From positions 29,487,645 through 29,551,644 of the forward strand of contig OV121088.1 of assembly GCA_921293015.1 (NCBI GenBank): DNA of 64,000 bases. Reading direction: 5' to 3'. Made by a program: the position numbers and the translations under genes. Below are positions 27,501 to 36,300 of this stretch, one piece after another (the first letter of the stretch is position 1; every line of letters starts with the position of its first letter). The notes beneath the pieces were generated by a model. It searched no databases and was not told the DNA's origin. It saw only the letters and a program-made list of their open reading frames with translations. This DNA is from Phorcus lineatus (taxonomy: Eukaryota; Mollusca; Gastropoda; Trochida; Trochidae).

Positions 27501-28655
27501 CACGTTTGACGTAGACTTTAATTTAGACTAGTTCAGAAAGAAGTTCCCGGGCAGTGCGCATCTGTATTCTTCATCTTCAAAGATTATCTCTGTTTCAGAT
27601 GGACTTTAAGAAACCACGGTCGGACAATCCAGTTGCCTCCCAAAAAGTTCCACAATGCGCCGGCGAGAATATGCTCAAGATACCTAGCAGTGTCCCGAAA
27701 GGGGACGCGTCCACTGTTTACAGGGGTAGCTACTCTGCATGGGAGAACGCAAAGCCCAGCACCTCTAAGAAACCAGAAAGACATTACGAACCACCGAAAG
27801 AAAAGATGTTCTTGCAATCGACCCAACGTAGTCACTACCGAGGTCCGTTACTTTCTAGTCAACTACAATCGGGATTATTTGATTACGGTGGAAAACGTGT
27901 ATATTTTACGTGCACTTCGTTGAATAGATGAAGCGGTCGTAAAAAATATCTAAAAAGTAAATCAGTTGTTGACGTTTGTTAAATGGTGTTACATCCTTTT
28001 GAGATCGATAATAGAAATTGGACTTGAATTTTTTTCATAACCAAATCATTTATCATTAATAAACTACACATGATTCATGGTTAGATTTTTTGGCCGGATC
28101 GACAACATTTGAGAGTTTCAGGGAGTATTAGTTGTCCTATCTTATTTTTTCATGTGATAAGTCTCCGGGTTGCTTGTTTATTGAGCAAACTCTAAATCCT
28201 ATACATAAGACTTAAACCATAGATTGTAAATATAAGTTACCTGTTCGTATTCTATGTGAAAATAATTGTCGGCATATGCAAAACCCGACGCTTGTGGTAC
28301 TTGGAAAAACAGCTTGATCGATTCGTGCATTCTATTACAAATTAAAACCCGTTGTCTAGATCAATAACTTTTAACATCTCTTTGCATGACGATGTTTATA
28401 GGGGAGCAAACAAAACGGTCGGAGCTATGTCGTCATGTATCGCAACACCGCAGCATGGACAAGGAAACCGGCATGTCATTCAGAACAACGTATCAGGACA
28501 CATTCACCTCGGCGGGCCCGGAAGTGAAGCGGCCAAAAAGTAGTCCCCCGGCACTAAGGTCTGCGTCGACAACCGTATTATGTAGGTCTGGTAGCAAACC
28601 GGACAGTAATTTGAATGTTTCGAACGATTCGGGAATAGATGTCGGTAGTCCTTAG
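12407..28655 (+). CDS. MAP6/SAXO-family (Mn-module) microtubule-stabilising protein, 5' end missing
   Basis: Eight exons join in phase to encode 489 residues plus stop: 12407-12500, 13293-13430, 15434-15532, 16675-16878, 18873-19023, 26788-27074, 27599-27842, 28402-28655. The protein repeats modules of the form aromatic-x2-aromatic, KP, YxPP, then TT or ST before another aromatic, for example DMLTMYKRDF, CTKKKKEDYVVP, KPIVPKDNK, KADYKPPDNK and ERHYEPPKEKM. This is the Mn-module pattern of MAP6 (STOP) and SAXO/FAM154 proteins, which bind and stabilise microtubules, SAXO members in cilia and flagella. The C-terminus is Ser-rich. The first recognised exon starts in mid-codon, so one or more 5' exons, perhaps with the family's Cys-rich N-terminus, remain unplaced. 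The family is well supported; MAP6 versus SAXO is unresolved. Confidence 0.82.
12620..12740 (-). repeat. Possible tRNA-derived SINE fragment
   Basis: On the minus strand GGTTCGAATCCAACA fits a Pol III B box. The A box is not clear and the T-arm pairing is imperfect. Considered a fragment, not a functional tRNA. Confidence 0.3.
13293..13430 (+). CDS. MAP6/SAXO-like gene, exon b
   Basis: Acceptor CGCTTGCAG, donor GTATGT, 46 codons in phase 0. It encodes AYRMWPFQPPRDSLKPK and TTDMLTMYKRDFVVHP, a full module with KP and the TT-x-aromatic ending. Confidence 0.85.
13640..14100 (+). repeat. Imperfect direct duplication inside intron b-c
   Basis: A unit starting GCAGTTTGTGGTACAAGGAT and continuing through GGCATATGGGAAGACAG to AAATAGACACTGATGA occurs at 13640-13797 and again at 13798-14100. 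The second copy is split by about 135 unrelated bases (13850-13985). Confidence 0.7.
14190..14282 (+). repeat. ~37-bp tandem repeat, about 2.5 copies
   Basis: Units share GTGCTTAC and AATCACAACGTTT and diverge by a few bases. Intronic, with no function apparent. Confidence 0.55.
15434..15532 (+). CDS. MAP6/SAXO-like gene, exon c
   Basis: Acceptor CCTCTGCAG, donor GTGCGT, 33 codons in phase 0. It reads LSRPCTKKKKEDYVVP then THTGLVKTTYDHDF and DKQ, bridging two modules. Too short to stand out as an open frame. Confidence 0.8.
15995..16245. repeat. Palindromic foldback-type repeat
   Basis: Sequence near 16000-16035 (TCGTCACCACAGGCCCTCGG then GGATCAT) is repeated inverted at 16202-16232 (ATGATCCGAGGGTCTGTGGT then CGTCACAGGATTACG). 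The centre is a hairpin with CCTCTGTTAACAGTA facing TACTATTAACAGAGG. Probably a MITE with long inverted arms. Confidence 0.7.
16675..16878 (+). CDS. MAP6/SAXO-like gene, exon d
   Basis: Acceptor TTTTCTCCAG, donor GTTAGT, 68 codons in phase 0. It contains KSYRPNQ, VPFDGRTEYQAAFPGYG and KTSIEKNASTNH. The boundary module ASTNH joins NDFQTP of the next exon, as expected for the repeat. Confidence 0.85.
18873..19023 (+). CDS. MAP6/SAXO-like gene, exon e
   Basis: Acceptor GTGTCTACAG, donor GTAAGT, 151 bases ending in phase 1. It encodes NDFQTPVNGERPKPIVPKD and FEGPFDGTTMYSAAYTK. The following intron is 7.8 kb and contains the MULE element. Confidence 0.85.
19212..19413 (+). mobile_element. Short dispersed element, family A, copy 1
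   Basis: Begins TTAAAAGGTG, contains GACCGCCGGTGTTTTTTGCT and AGCATAAACTAAT, and ends in a C-rich TAA. It matches the 40432-40624 copy along its length. A non-autonomous element is inferred; the flanks are too diverged to prove a TTAA duplication. Confidence 0.55.
19599..20088 (+). mobile_element. ~490-bp MITE, family B, copy 1
   Basis: Starts TTAAAGTGACCCAGAGT and ends CATACTGTGTGCCCCTTTAA, an imperfect terminal inverted repeat of about 22 bases. Internally it shares GGCGCGCGCCA, TGTCCGGTTTT and CCATTTATGAAGTTTGACA with the copy at 44284-44768. The only open frame inside is short and not protein-like. Confidence 0.7.
20895..21235 (+). repeat. Palindrome-bearing dispersed repeat, uninterrupted copy
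   Basis: Opens with a hairpin of ~36-base arms (CCATTTAATACTATTTTTAT facing ATAAAAAATAGTATTAAATGG), continues with GAAAGTGTACTGAACGAA and ACACAATATTATGACGTCAT, and ends TATTACACTGCGGTATC then GGGCGAGTAATAA. The same order is found at 21505-21762 plus 23823-23900, where the MULE interrupts it. A partial copy lies at 51325-51412. Confidence 0.75.
21505..21762 (+). repeat. Palindrome-bearing dispersed repeat, second copy, left part
   Basis: Matches the left three quarters of 20895-21235 through ACACAATATTATGACGTCAT, then stops at the MULE terminus. Its remainder (TATTACACTGCGGTATC, GGGGGAGTAATA) resumes at about 23840-23900 on the far side. Confidence 0.75.
21763..23822 (-). mobile_element. MULE-type DNA transposon, 2.06 kb with TIRs
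   Basis: Inverted ends share a 32-base core beginning CCTGCCAAAACGCAG; within each end the 15-mer AAAACGCAGAACTGC is wholly or nearly repeated in tandem. The interior carries one long transposase frame, a 275-base 3' segment, and at 23487-23650 a degenerate tandem duplication upstream of the transposase that may be its promoter region. No convincing 8-11 bp target duplication was found, so the exact ends are approximate. It lies in an intron, antisense to the host gene. Confidence 0.85.
22038..23450 (-). CDS. FLYWCH-MULE transposase, 470 aa, apparently intact
   Basis: A DDE/D transposase that would cut and paste its own element. Residues 17-80 form a FLYWCH-type zinc finger: YWRC52, C57, then H74-S-H76. 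The MULE catalytic domain follows with D195 (YMDGTF), D262 (QTDFEQ) and E383 (NNNLEGFH), and the family motif GCLFHFCQAIWR at 282-293. The C-terminus is basic and coiled (KEKEQRLSRLKDQLRRGEK). No stop or frameshift interrupts 470 codons, which suggests recent activity or selection. The ATG at 23450 is the longest start; Met13 (23414) is closer to the finger and equally plausible. GC content is clearly higher than in the surrounding intron. Confidence 0.9.
   Translation of the reverse strand: MLETWHRHSNSTMAGLRKVEYVMSQKGAPQVLLDGYLYAKNKDKGDTVYWRCVNRSCSGKCTTVTDFVKITTQHSHPPSDDRALKFVSTLRKRAREETTPMQQIYNNEVNHQEEDLLAHLPSFPSVSSAMYRHRRHNIPPLPASRAEVDLQDQWTTTQDGRRFLLFADGEENKILAFCSEESLEALQSADYIYMDGTFSSCPALWNQVYIIHAMSGSTMYPLVFALLPDRTRATYTRLFNLLKTHVQQTLNRPLAPSVIQTDFEQASIVAAETVFPQATLKGCLFHFCQAIWRKTQDLGLAVAYKEDAEVRKWVRRAAGLPLLPLLQVQDAWLDAMNHCPDVLQADAFNDYIVATWVDDDARFPPRLWNHHGTQGPRTNNNLEGFHSRIGKTLQHRHPNVYRFIELIKNIENGEKAKVIQINFGAAPPPKKAIYKEKEQRLSRLKDQLRRGEKSPMQFLDAVGPLMMMKM
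24240..24330 (+). repeat. tRNA-derived SINE-like sequence
   Basis: TGTCTAAGTGGTCA resembles a class II (Ser/Leu-like) A box, and GGGTTCCAGTCCC, 60 bases downstream, fits a B box. Acceptor-stem pairing is not evident, so a SINE head is favoured over a working tRNA gene. Confidence 0.45.
25812..26075 (+). mobile_element. Single-ended copy of the TTAAAGTCATAG element (family C)
   Basis: Starts TTAAAGTCATAGGTTCACTT, then TTGTAAGGCAA, AAATAGTTCGTCACTCACA and CCCTGACGTTTGCAACAATT. These match, in order, the reverse complement of the right half of the element at 46051-46619. A partner end was not found, so the copy is probably truncated. The 112-codon open frame over it is unlikely to be a gene. 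Confidence 0.6.
26788..27074 (+). CDS. MAP6/SAXO-like gene, exon f
   Basis: Acceptor CATTCTACAG, donor GTGGGT; 287 bases that complete the phase-1 codon and end in phase 0. It holds a lysine-rich QKEKKK stretch, TTNMVDYKHP, ETTMSATYKSWPLTGK and KADYKPPDNK, two modules close to the MAP6 form. Confidence 0.87.
27599..27842 (+). CDS. MAP6/SAXO-like gene, exon g
   Basis: Acceptor CTGTTTCAG, donor GTCCGT, 244 bases from phase 0 to phase 1. It encodes MDFKKPRSDNP, STVYRGSYSAWENAKP and ERHYEPPKEKM followed by QSTQRSHYR. Confidence 0.87.
28402..28655 (+). CDS. MAP6/SAXO-like gene, last exon
   Basis: Acceptor GTTTATAG with 254 bases ending at TAG. It starts with the last partial module (GEQTKRSEL, SFRTTYQDTF) and ends in a Ser-rich tail DSGIDVGSP. 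An ATTAAA at about 29041 is a weak candidate poly(A) signal. Confidence 0.85.
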
Positions 28656-30135
28656 AGGTTCTCTTGTAAGGTGTAAAAAGCTGCGGAGGGTTAGTGTTGT
28701 AGTAAGAGATTTGTTGGGTTAGGTTGTCCTTATGTTAAAATGATGTACTTATTGTTTCTTTCCCGGTTGTGATGTCGGATTGTACTCTGGTGTAGTAGTA
28801 AATGTTTTGAACTTTCGATGGTTTATATTTCAGGATAAAGTGTGCAATAATGCCAAAAGGAATGTAGAACATGTTTAAACATTTTATAAATACCTATACT
28901 TAATGGGGCCTTTTTAGGAAATTCGTGTATATTTTGATACTAAAATGTATACTTACAAACTTTTTACATCAACGTATGTAAGCTTGTATATCTGCTTATT
29001 CATTCTCATATTACATCGATTTTGTAATTGGATTTTCCATATTAAAATCGATCTTTTCTTACTTAATTTACAATGTAGTAGCATTATTTATATCGTTTAT
29101 TAAAACCATAATTCAACATTTATGTTTGTTTCTTTTTAACCACCTCAAAAACTACATAAAGCACTACCCTGTGCGAATCATTAGGGGCCAATAGAGGTAT
29201 TGGCAATAAGAGACATACAGTTAAAACGATATTGTAATTTGTTACCCATATGGTTAATCATAAGTGATGACATATTTTCAATATGAGCACATGTGCACAT
29301 ATCACCTTTGCCTAGCAACGATTGTCTTAGCGCGAGTTACCGTATTTCGTCGTCTGTGACGTCATTAAATCATTGTTCGTGACGTCACTATAGCTGGCCG
29401 GCGGATGGGAATGATGCCGTTTTCTGAATATTTCCATGCCTTTAAATGGAGTAGAATCGGTAATAAAGAATTTTTTATCCTCGGAAGCGTGTCATATGAC
29501 TTTTACGAAACTTGTGCGAATTAGTGTATTACCCTCGCTCTCGCTCGGGTAATACAAAAATTCACACTCGTTTCGTAAAGGTCACATAACACTTCCTCGG
29601 GTAATAATCTTTATGTCAGTAATGGCGGACCCATGAGGGTCCGAACGAAGGCACCAGGTTCCAGTGCTAATGATTAAATTACCTAAATTATTTCAAATGT
29701 GATCATCATGGACGATTTTATAGATTATAGGTTGACTCACTCGGAGACTGTCACGTGAGGGTTGGTTCTGTTTATAACAAAACACACACACTCCCAATAC
29801 AGTTTTATATGGGGGTGCGGTGGGAGGTTGTTTTCAACTGATTTTACTTTATCTTTTAATCTTGATGAATCTTGATCTCATCAAATTAAAGTAGATATTT
29901 ATTCTCGAGTTGCGCTTCACGATTTTCTTTTTACCTACTATAATTTCATTCGGTATTTCGGCAACTATCCTTGCCGGATACTGTAAGTCTATCCGAAATT
30001 TTGATTTCATTGCTTGTTAGATCCAAAGATACTAGCATTCAATTAATACGTCTTATGTTATTACTTTAACTTTCAACGTGGATTAATGAAGTGCAGAATA
30101 TAAGGAGCATGATTATTGAAGCTCGATAGTACGGT
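28656..30135. other. Intergenic flank after the MAP6/SAXO-like gene
   Basis: Holds the presumed 3' UTR, then AT-rich sequence and the hairpin repeat at 29462-29612. No coding exon was recognised. Confidence 0.45.
29462..29612. repeat. ~150-bp hairpin repeat
   Basis: ATAAAGAATTTTTTATCCTC and TACGAAACTTGTGCGAATTA on the left pair with ATTCACACTCGTTTCGTA and CCTCGGGTAATAATCTTTAT on the right. The loop is itself a hairpin, GTATTACCC against GGGTAATAC. Two TGACGTCA sites lie about 90 and 115 bases to the left. Similar in style to the palindrome-bearing repeat at 20895. Confidence 0.65.
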
Positions 30136-31749
30136 GTACGGTGGCATATTAGGGCCATCTGTTTTTTTATTTTTATCTTGAAATTTCAAGAAAAAAGTTG
30201 AAATTTCAAGATGTCCATCTTGAAATTTCAAGATGATAAGTTGAAATTTCAAGATAATAAGTTGAAATTTCAAGATACTTATGTTGAAATTTCAAGATAG
30301 ATAAGTTGAAATTTCGACTTAGCATCTTGAATTTTCAAGATAATGATATATATATATGCTCTGTGAAAGTCAGCATTATTTGGGTGAGAAGTCTCCTTGA
30401 TTAGACGTCCATACAAATAAACAAAGAATCCATGTAGATATATAATATAGATACACATGCAAACTTAACCAGTTGATAATAAACTTATCCAAATACATTT
30501 GAAACATGAAATATAGGCCTTAATGTTCATTTCAGACAAAAATTTCATTTCAGGAAAAATTGACACAAACATATCCATAAAAAGTACAAGACTTCACATA
30601 TGTACATGACATAATATGTACAATGTATGTATGTATGTATGTATGTATGTATATAAGTATGTGTGTATGTATGTAGATACGTACTGTCTATGTATGTGTT
30701 TGTGTGTGTTTATATGTGTGTCTGTATGTTTGCTGTAAATGTATATGGATGTGGGAGTGAGATTATCTATATTGGTACTAGTATATGTTGTTGTACTAGT
30801 AGATTATGTTGGAATTAATGTACTCATATTGTATGTATGTATGTATGTATAAATGGTAGATTTCGGGGAGGTTGTGTGTATTTGATATCTTATAGTGGAT
30901 GATTAAACACAGACCACAATAATATCATCGGGAAAGTATTCGTGATATGTATTAAATATATCAATTCATATGTGTATGTGAATCTTTACTTAGATTTATA
31001 ACGCTTCGTATATATTTGCTCCTATGTATGACACATATTGACCAGACCGCGCATGTTTGATGATAAGGTTCCCCACAATCTGTGTAGGAATGTTTATAAC
31101 TCTCTCTTATGTACACGTTTTAATATAGAACATACATATCACGAATAATTTCTGATGATATAATTGTGGTCTATGTTTAATCATCATAATTTTAGGTATC
31201 AACTGAATACACACAACCTCCCAAAATTCTATATAAACCATTTTTACATACATAAGATACTAAAAACGTTAATTCCAACATGATTCATACATAAGAAAGT
31301 ACATAAATACATCATTCCCTCATCCATATACATTTACATGCATACAAATACATACACACACATGCATACATACACACATTATTACTGTTTAAGTTTGTAT
31401 GTTTATTTGTAATATATATCTACAATAAGACTTTATTTATATGTAGGGACGTCTAATCAAGGAGACTTCCACACAAGTAATACTCACTTTGACAGAACAA
31501 ATCCTTATATATATATATCATTATCTTGAAATTTCAAGATGCTAAGTTGAAATTTCAACTTATTTATCTGGAATTTTCAACATAAGTATCTTGAAATTTC
31601 AACTTATTATCTTGAAATTTCAACTTAATAATTTGAAATTTCAACTTAATATCTTGAAATATCAAGATAGACATGTTGAAATTTCAACTTTTTTCTTGAA
31701 ATTTCAAGATAAAAATAAAAAAACAGATGGCCCTAATATGCCACCGTAC
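30136..31749. mobile_element. Foldback element, ~1.6 kb, almost entirely inverted repeat
   Basis: The outer ends are GTACGGTGGCATATTAGGGC and its inverse near 31730-31749. Each end then carries about seven units of a 15-20 base repeat built on TTGAAATTTCAAGAT, itself palindromic. Inner landmarks also pair in mirror order: AGACGTC near 30400 and GACGTCT near 31450; TGTTGGAATTAA near 30810 and TTAATTCCAACA near 31270; GGTTGTGTGTATT near 30870 and AATACACACAACC near 31208; GATGATTAAACA near 30898 and TGTTTAATCATC near 31172. Roughly 150 bases around 30970-31120 form the loop. The left arm is longer, partly through a (TATG)n tract at 30622-30660. No transposase frame is present. Confidence 0.85.
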
Positions 31750-31767
31750 TAATATGCCACCGTACGG

Positions 31768-32042
31768 ACCTGTGTCATGCATTATCATTTGTAGAGTTAC
31801 GCGGCGATCTTCTTGAACCAGTGTCTCAACCTTCTTGATGACATCCATATCATCAGTAAGTGAGGGGCGTCCACTTCTTGGCTCATCTGCGAGGGACATG
31901 TGGCCTGTTTGGAAATTCCTTTTCCATCTCACAACAGTGTCATATGATGGGCTGCCATTGTCATAAACAGATTTCATCTCATCATGAATTTGACGTGCAA
32001 ACGTAAAAACTTAATTACACTGTGCGGATCAAGTTTCTCCAT
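31768..32042 (-). pseudogene. Mariner-type transposase N-terminal remnant
   Basis: From ATG at 32042 the frame begins MEKLDPHSVIKF, then shifts and continues as IHDEMKSVYDNGSPSYDTV, followed by RWKRNFQTGHMSLADEPRSG and RPSLTDDMDV. PSYxTVxRW and DEPRSGRPS are hallmarks of the paired helix-turn-helix region of mariner transposases. It stops at HDTG where the foldback element begins. On the far side (about 30085-30130, minus strand) SSFNNHAPYILH could be the continuation. Frameshifted and split, so non-functional. Confidence 0.75.
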
Positions 32043-33721
32043 AACAGGGGGTACTGTGCTATTTGGTCAACAAACGTAAAACTGGCTGTCGCAAAAAAGG
32101 ATATTGTTGACCCAGGAACTAGACAGGGATCACTTATGCTACAGTGACCATTTGGTCCGTATTCAACAGTACATTCTTTGTGATAATTGAAACTTTTTGA
32201 TATCCCCTTGTATGATAAACTATCCGATTTTAATTTGTTTACTGATTTTAGTTAAATTAAATGAATATTCTGAAAACATTGTGATTAAAGGAATACTATA
32301 AATATGAGTTTATCGAGATTAGAACTCGTCCTATCTAGGGCTTTCCTCTTTACACGTGTAGAGAAATACAAAGACATTATGTTTTGCTCAAGACATCAAA
32401 ACCATAACTTGTCTCCATGGAAAAAAACTGAATTTTGGAGAAACCTCAGAACATAAGAAGACGCCACTTCAGTAGATTCGTTGTTCATATTCACGATTTG
32501 TACATACAACAATTTTTTTAGTTCTTTTTAGGAATCCTTGTACCGAGTTCAATTTCAACTTGTTTCCATGGAAATTTGATTTAAAAAAATAATCAGAAAA
32601 CTTTAATTACCAAGTACAACTTAAGATGGGAAATATAAAATGACCTGAGTTTTGATTGATTAATTATTTTTTTTATAAATCTGACAAAGTCAAAAGGCAC
32701 CACTTCAGTAGGTGAGTAATATGTAGGAAATGGAAGGCTATTCAAATCTGGTCAAAAACAAAATAATTACGGACAGAGGGTCTCTCAGAGCTATGTATAT
32801 ATCCCATGATATTACATACAGGTAGGAAAATAAGTACCCGATATTGTTATTTCCAATTTCCAATGTCATAACACGTGGCCATGTGAACGACTTGTTTAGC
32901 CAAGAGGGATGTTCCCGGTTATGAAACTTCAACAAAACACAACATGCATTGTTGTGAAAAATGTTAATTTCAGCACGTGCAGCACAATGACTAAGCTACG
33001 GGGCGAGATTCAGTCTATTCGCCATGGAGGCAACGTGTCTTTTTCATGATCGCAGAATTATTCAAACGAATTGGTATTGAAATTTGAATTCCTTTATTTC
33101 ACAGTTCATTGTCCAAAACACTTAAAAGCCCCAACTCACTCATACTTAAGTCACAGTTGGTGAAACTAAATTACGTAATTCCTAGAACTATGTATGCAGG
33201 AAAAGAACAAATACTTAATTTTGTACAAAGTGGAATTGAGGGATATTGAAGTAATGATATATAATTTTTGTCTTCTTATCCTTTCATTTTTACTGGAGTC
33301 AGCTTCACTCCAGCGGTACAGACATTTTTGTCATTTTATGTCCGCTTCGGTACAATGTTCACTCGTACTGATAGAACTGAAATCCAACAATTTTAATTTA
33401 TTTCTTATCAAATGTCTTTTATCGAGTTGCAAGTACTGTACACAAATATCAATATCCTTCCTCTTTCTTTTGTATAGTATCTAGAAATTGAAATAAATGC
33501 TTTAGATTAGAAATGATTTTATGATATTTTCATTAATGAAATATGCCATTTTAAAATTAAATCCATATTTTCACTTAGTGAAATAACAATACGTTTTTAC
33601 TCAGTGAAATAATTAAACATTTATGTGACATAATCTGTGACGTCAAGAAACAATTGCATGATGTCATGAGATGGTGTGATAGTGAATGTAGGATCCTCTA
33701 TCATTCAATTCATCAATGATA
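32043..33721. other. Gene-free AT-rich interval
   Basis: No exon, RNA gene or clear repeat was recognised. The open frames at 32738-32935 and 33194-33484 have no family signal and are considered chance. Confidence 0.45.
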
Positions 33722-36043
33722 AAACTGGAGACCAATTACCTTATTAAATTCTTTGTATAAAATAATTAGTTCATGCATCTCAAACCGGTTAAAAACAACC
33801 TTAGATTCCCTAATTCATAGTAACCAGACTGGATTTATTCCAGGAAGAACACTAAGTGAAAATACAAGATTACTATATGATGTTATGTTTGAAACTAAGA
33901 AAAGGGATATTCCTGGTTTGTTGATTTTAATTGACTTTGAAAAAGCTTTTGACACTGTTTCAAAGGATTTCATAAATTCGGTCTTAATAAAATTTGGATT
34001 TGGTCCTGAGATTATCCGCTGGATTAATCTTCTAACTTATGAAACATCTTCATGTGTTATACAGAATGGATATCTCTCTGAATTCTTTCCTAATGAAAGG
34101 GGCTGTAGGCAAGGTGACCCCATATCACCATACCTCTTTCTCTTTGTAGCTGAAATCCTTGGATGTATGATATGACAAAATGAAGATATAAAAGGTATTG
34201 TTATTGATGATGAAGAATATAAATTAGAACAATATGCTGATGATACTGAATTATTTTTGGATGGAACAGATGAAAGTTTATATGCTGCTATTGAAACTAT
34301 TAATATATTTTATATGTCAGGACTAAGGATAAATATAGACAAGACTAAAGCAATTTGGATTGGCGCTAAGGCAAAAAGTAGGGATATTATTTGTCAAGAA
34401 TTAGATATAGAATGGCAAAGAAATGAATTTGAAGTATTGGGAATTAAATTCACTCCTGATTTGAATGACCTTTGGGTTATCAACACGAGAAAAAGACTAG
34501 AAGAAATTAAAAGATTACTAGCAACATGGAGAAAAAGACATTTGACATTAATTGGAAAGATTACTGTTATTAAAACATTAGCTTTATCAAAACTAGTTCA
34601 TATTTTCAATAGCTTACCTAATCCCCCTGATGGATTTTTGACCTCTCTTGAAAGAATATTTTTCAAATTAATTTGGAATGACAAAAATGACAAAATTAAA
34701 CGAAACATATTAAAAAAGGATTATGCAGAAGGGGGTTTACGTATGGTTGACATCAAGACTTTTGTTAATGCAATGAAACTGTCAACACTTAAAGGCTATT
34801 TAAGAAAGCCAAATAGTAATAATCCATGCAACTTTCCACTGAATGACATATTGAAATATGGAGCTAATTTTCAAAATATTGTACAAATTGACAATCCTTA
34901 TTGGAAAGATGTATTACTGGCATGGAAATTATATTGTGAAAAAAAGACCATAAATGCAGATAATGTACAGGAAATACTAGCCCAACCCTTGTGGCTAAAC
35001 AATAATTACAAAAATCCAAATCACTACATTAGACACTGGGCTGAAAAGGGAATTTTGGAAATTAAGGATCTTTGTAATGAAAATGGATTTATGTCCTTTG
35101 AAGAGTTGAAGATAAAATATGATGTAAGAGGTACCTTTTTAGATCTTGAATATGTTTTATATAACTTTCCTAAATTATGTAAAATGACTGTTAAAAACTA
35201 TAGACATATACATACCACAGATCTGGGTAAAACCTGTCTCCATGTTGACTTCGCTACTTTAAGAAAAGGTTCAAGACTGTTTTATGATATACTCCTGTCT
35301 GACAATATTAAACCTCATGTGTGCCAAAAATGGGAAATTTTATTCAATGATGTTGATTTTGATTGGCATATGATCTTTGATATTTGCAGAAGGAATTTGA
35401 AAGATGTTAAACTATTTGATTTTCAATTTAAATTTTTGCACAGAATTATTTACACAAAAAAGGAGCTTTTGAAAATGAAACTGGTTGATAATGCAACATG
35501 TAATTTTTGCATTGTTGATAATGAAACTTTATGTCATGTATATTGGGAATGTACTGTAACCCAATCCTTTTGGAAAGAGGTTAAAAATTGGATTACCCAA
35601 AACGGTATTTTACAGACTTTTGATTTAACAAAATCCTTGGTTTGGTTTGGATTCAATGGAAATAACCCATTGCTAGTTCATATCCTTTTTTCAGCTAAAA
35701 GATATATTTATATTACAACATTGAAGAAATTAAATCCAAACTTAATTTTTTTTATCAAAATTCTGAAAGATATTTACACTGTTGAAAAATTCATATCTAA
35801 AAGAAATGATAATTTTGCTCAATTTACAGATAAGTGGTTACCGCTATTCCCAATATTTGACCTATAATCATTCCTAAGGTCTGTCCATATCTTTGCCATA
35901 TCTCTTTCACATATTAATTCATCCTACTATTTATATAATGTACTAAGCCTATAATATATCACCTACAATTTACACATGTAATTTATATGAATATTATAAT
36001 AGTATACAATGTATCAAACTATGGAATCAATATAAAAAAAAAA
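33722..36043 (+). mobile_element. L1/Tx1-like LINE, 5'-truncated, with 3' tail and poly(A)
   Basis: The recognisable body begins abruptly at NWRPITLLNSLYKI, inside the reverse transcriptase domain, so the endonuclease, ORF1 and promoter are missing. The RT/C-terminal frame runs to 35867, followed by about 165 bases of AT-rich 3' UTR and an A-run at 36032-36043. No convincing target-site duplication was seen. Clade assignment is from the style of the RT and C-terminal zinc motif and is inference. Confidence 0.85.
33723..35867 (+). pseudogene. LINE reverse transcriptase ORF with one in-frame stop
   Basis: Visible RT landmarks in order: SNQTGFIPGR, LLILIDFEKAFDTV (motif A), RGCRQGDPISPYLFLF (motif B) and EQYADDTELFLDG (motif C with the YADD box). 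Downstream come LTLIGKITVIKTLALSKL, EGGLRMVD and a zf-RVT-like C-terminal C-x2-C-x8-H-x4-C (CNFC, then H and C in HVYWEC). A single TGA at 34173-34175 interrupts an otherwise continuous frame between motifs B and C; both flanking segments stay in the same frame. With the 5' truncation it cannot mobilise itself. Confidence 0.88.
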
Positions 36044-36084
36044 ATTTAATAATGTTTGGTTAATTAATATGTGAAGTAGTTTCA

Positions 36085-36300
36085 ATACTTCTACCACATT
36101 CACTGGGGTAACGTAGTGGTTGGGAGTACTACCCATGGTTTGCTTGTTCCAGCCGATGCTCGAAGTTTCACTGCAATGCATAGCCATAATGGTGTTGCAG
36201 GCTTTCTCCCTGCAATAATACAAGCAGCCGTAATAAAAGGGAAATACACTTGAAAGTGGCGTTAAACCCCCAATCACCTCACCTTACCTCACCACATATT
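36085..36300 (-). repeat. SINE-like dispersed repeat, copy 1
   Basis: Read on the minus strand: GGTGAGGTGATTGG, GGTTTAACGCCACTTTCAAG, GCAGGGAGAAAGCCTGCAAC and TGGCTATGCATTGCAGT. The same blocks in the same order occur on the plus strand at 54030-54300. Confidence 0.7.

Noticed and set aside
30140-31720. A CRISPR-like array from the repeated TTGAAATTTCAAGAT units
   Set aside because: The genome is eukaryotic, spacers are only a few bases and similar to each other, and the units mirror each other across a foldback element.
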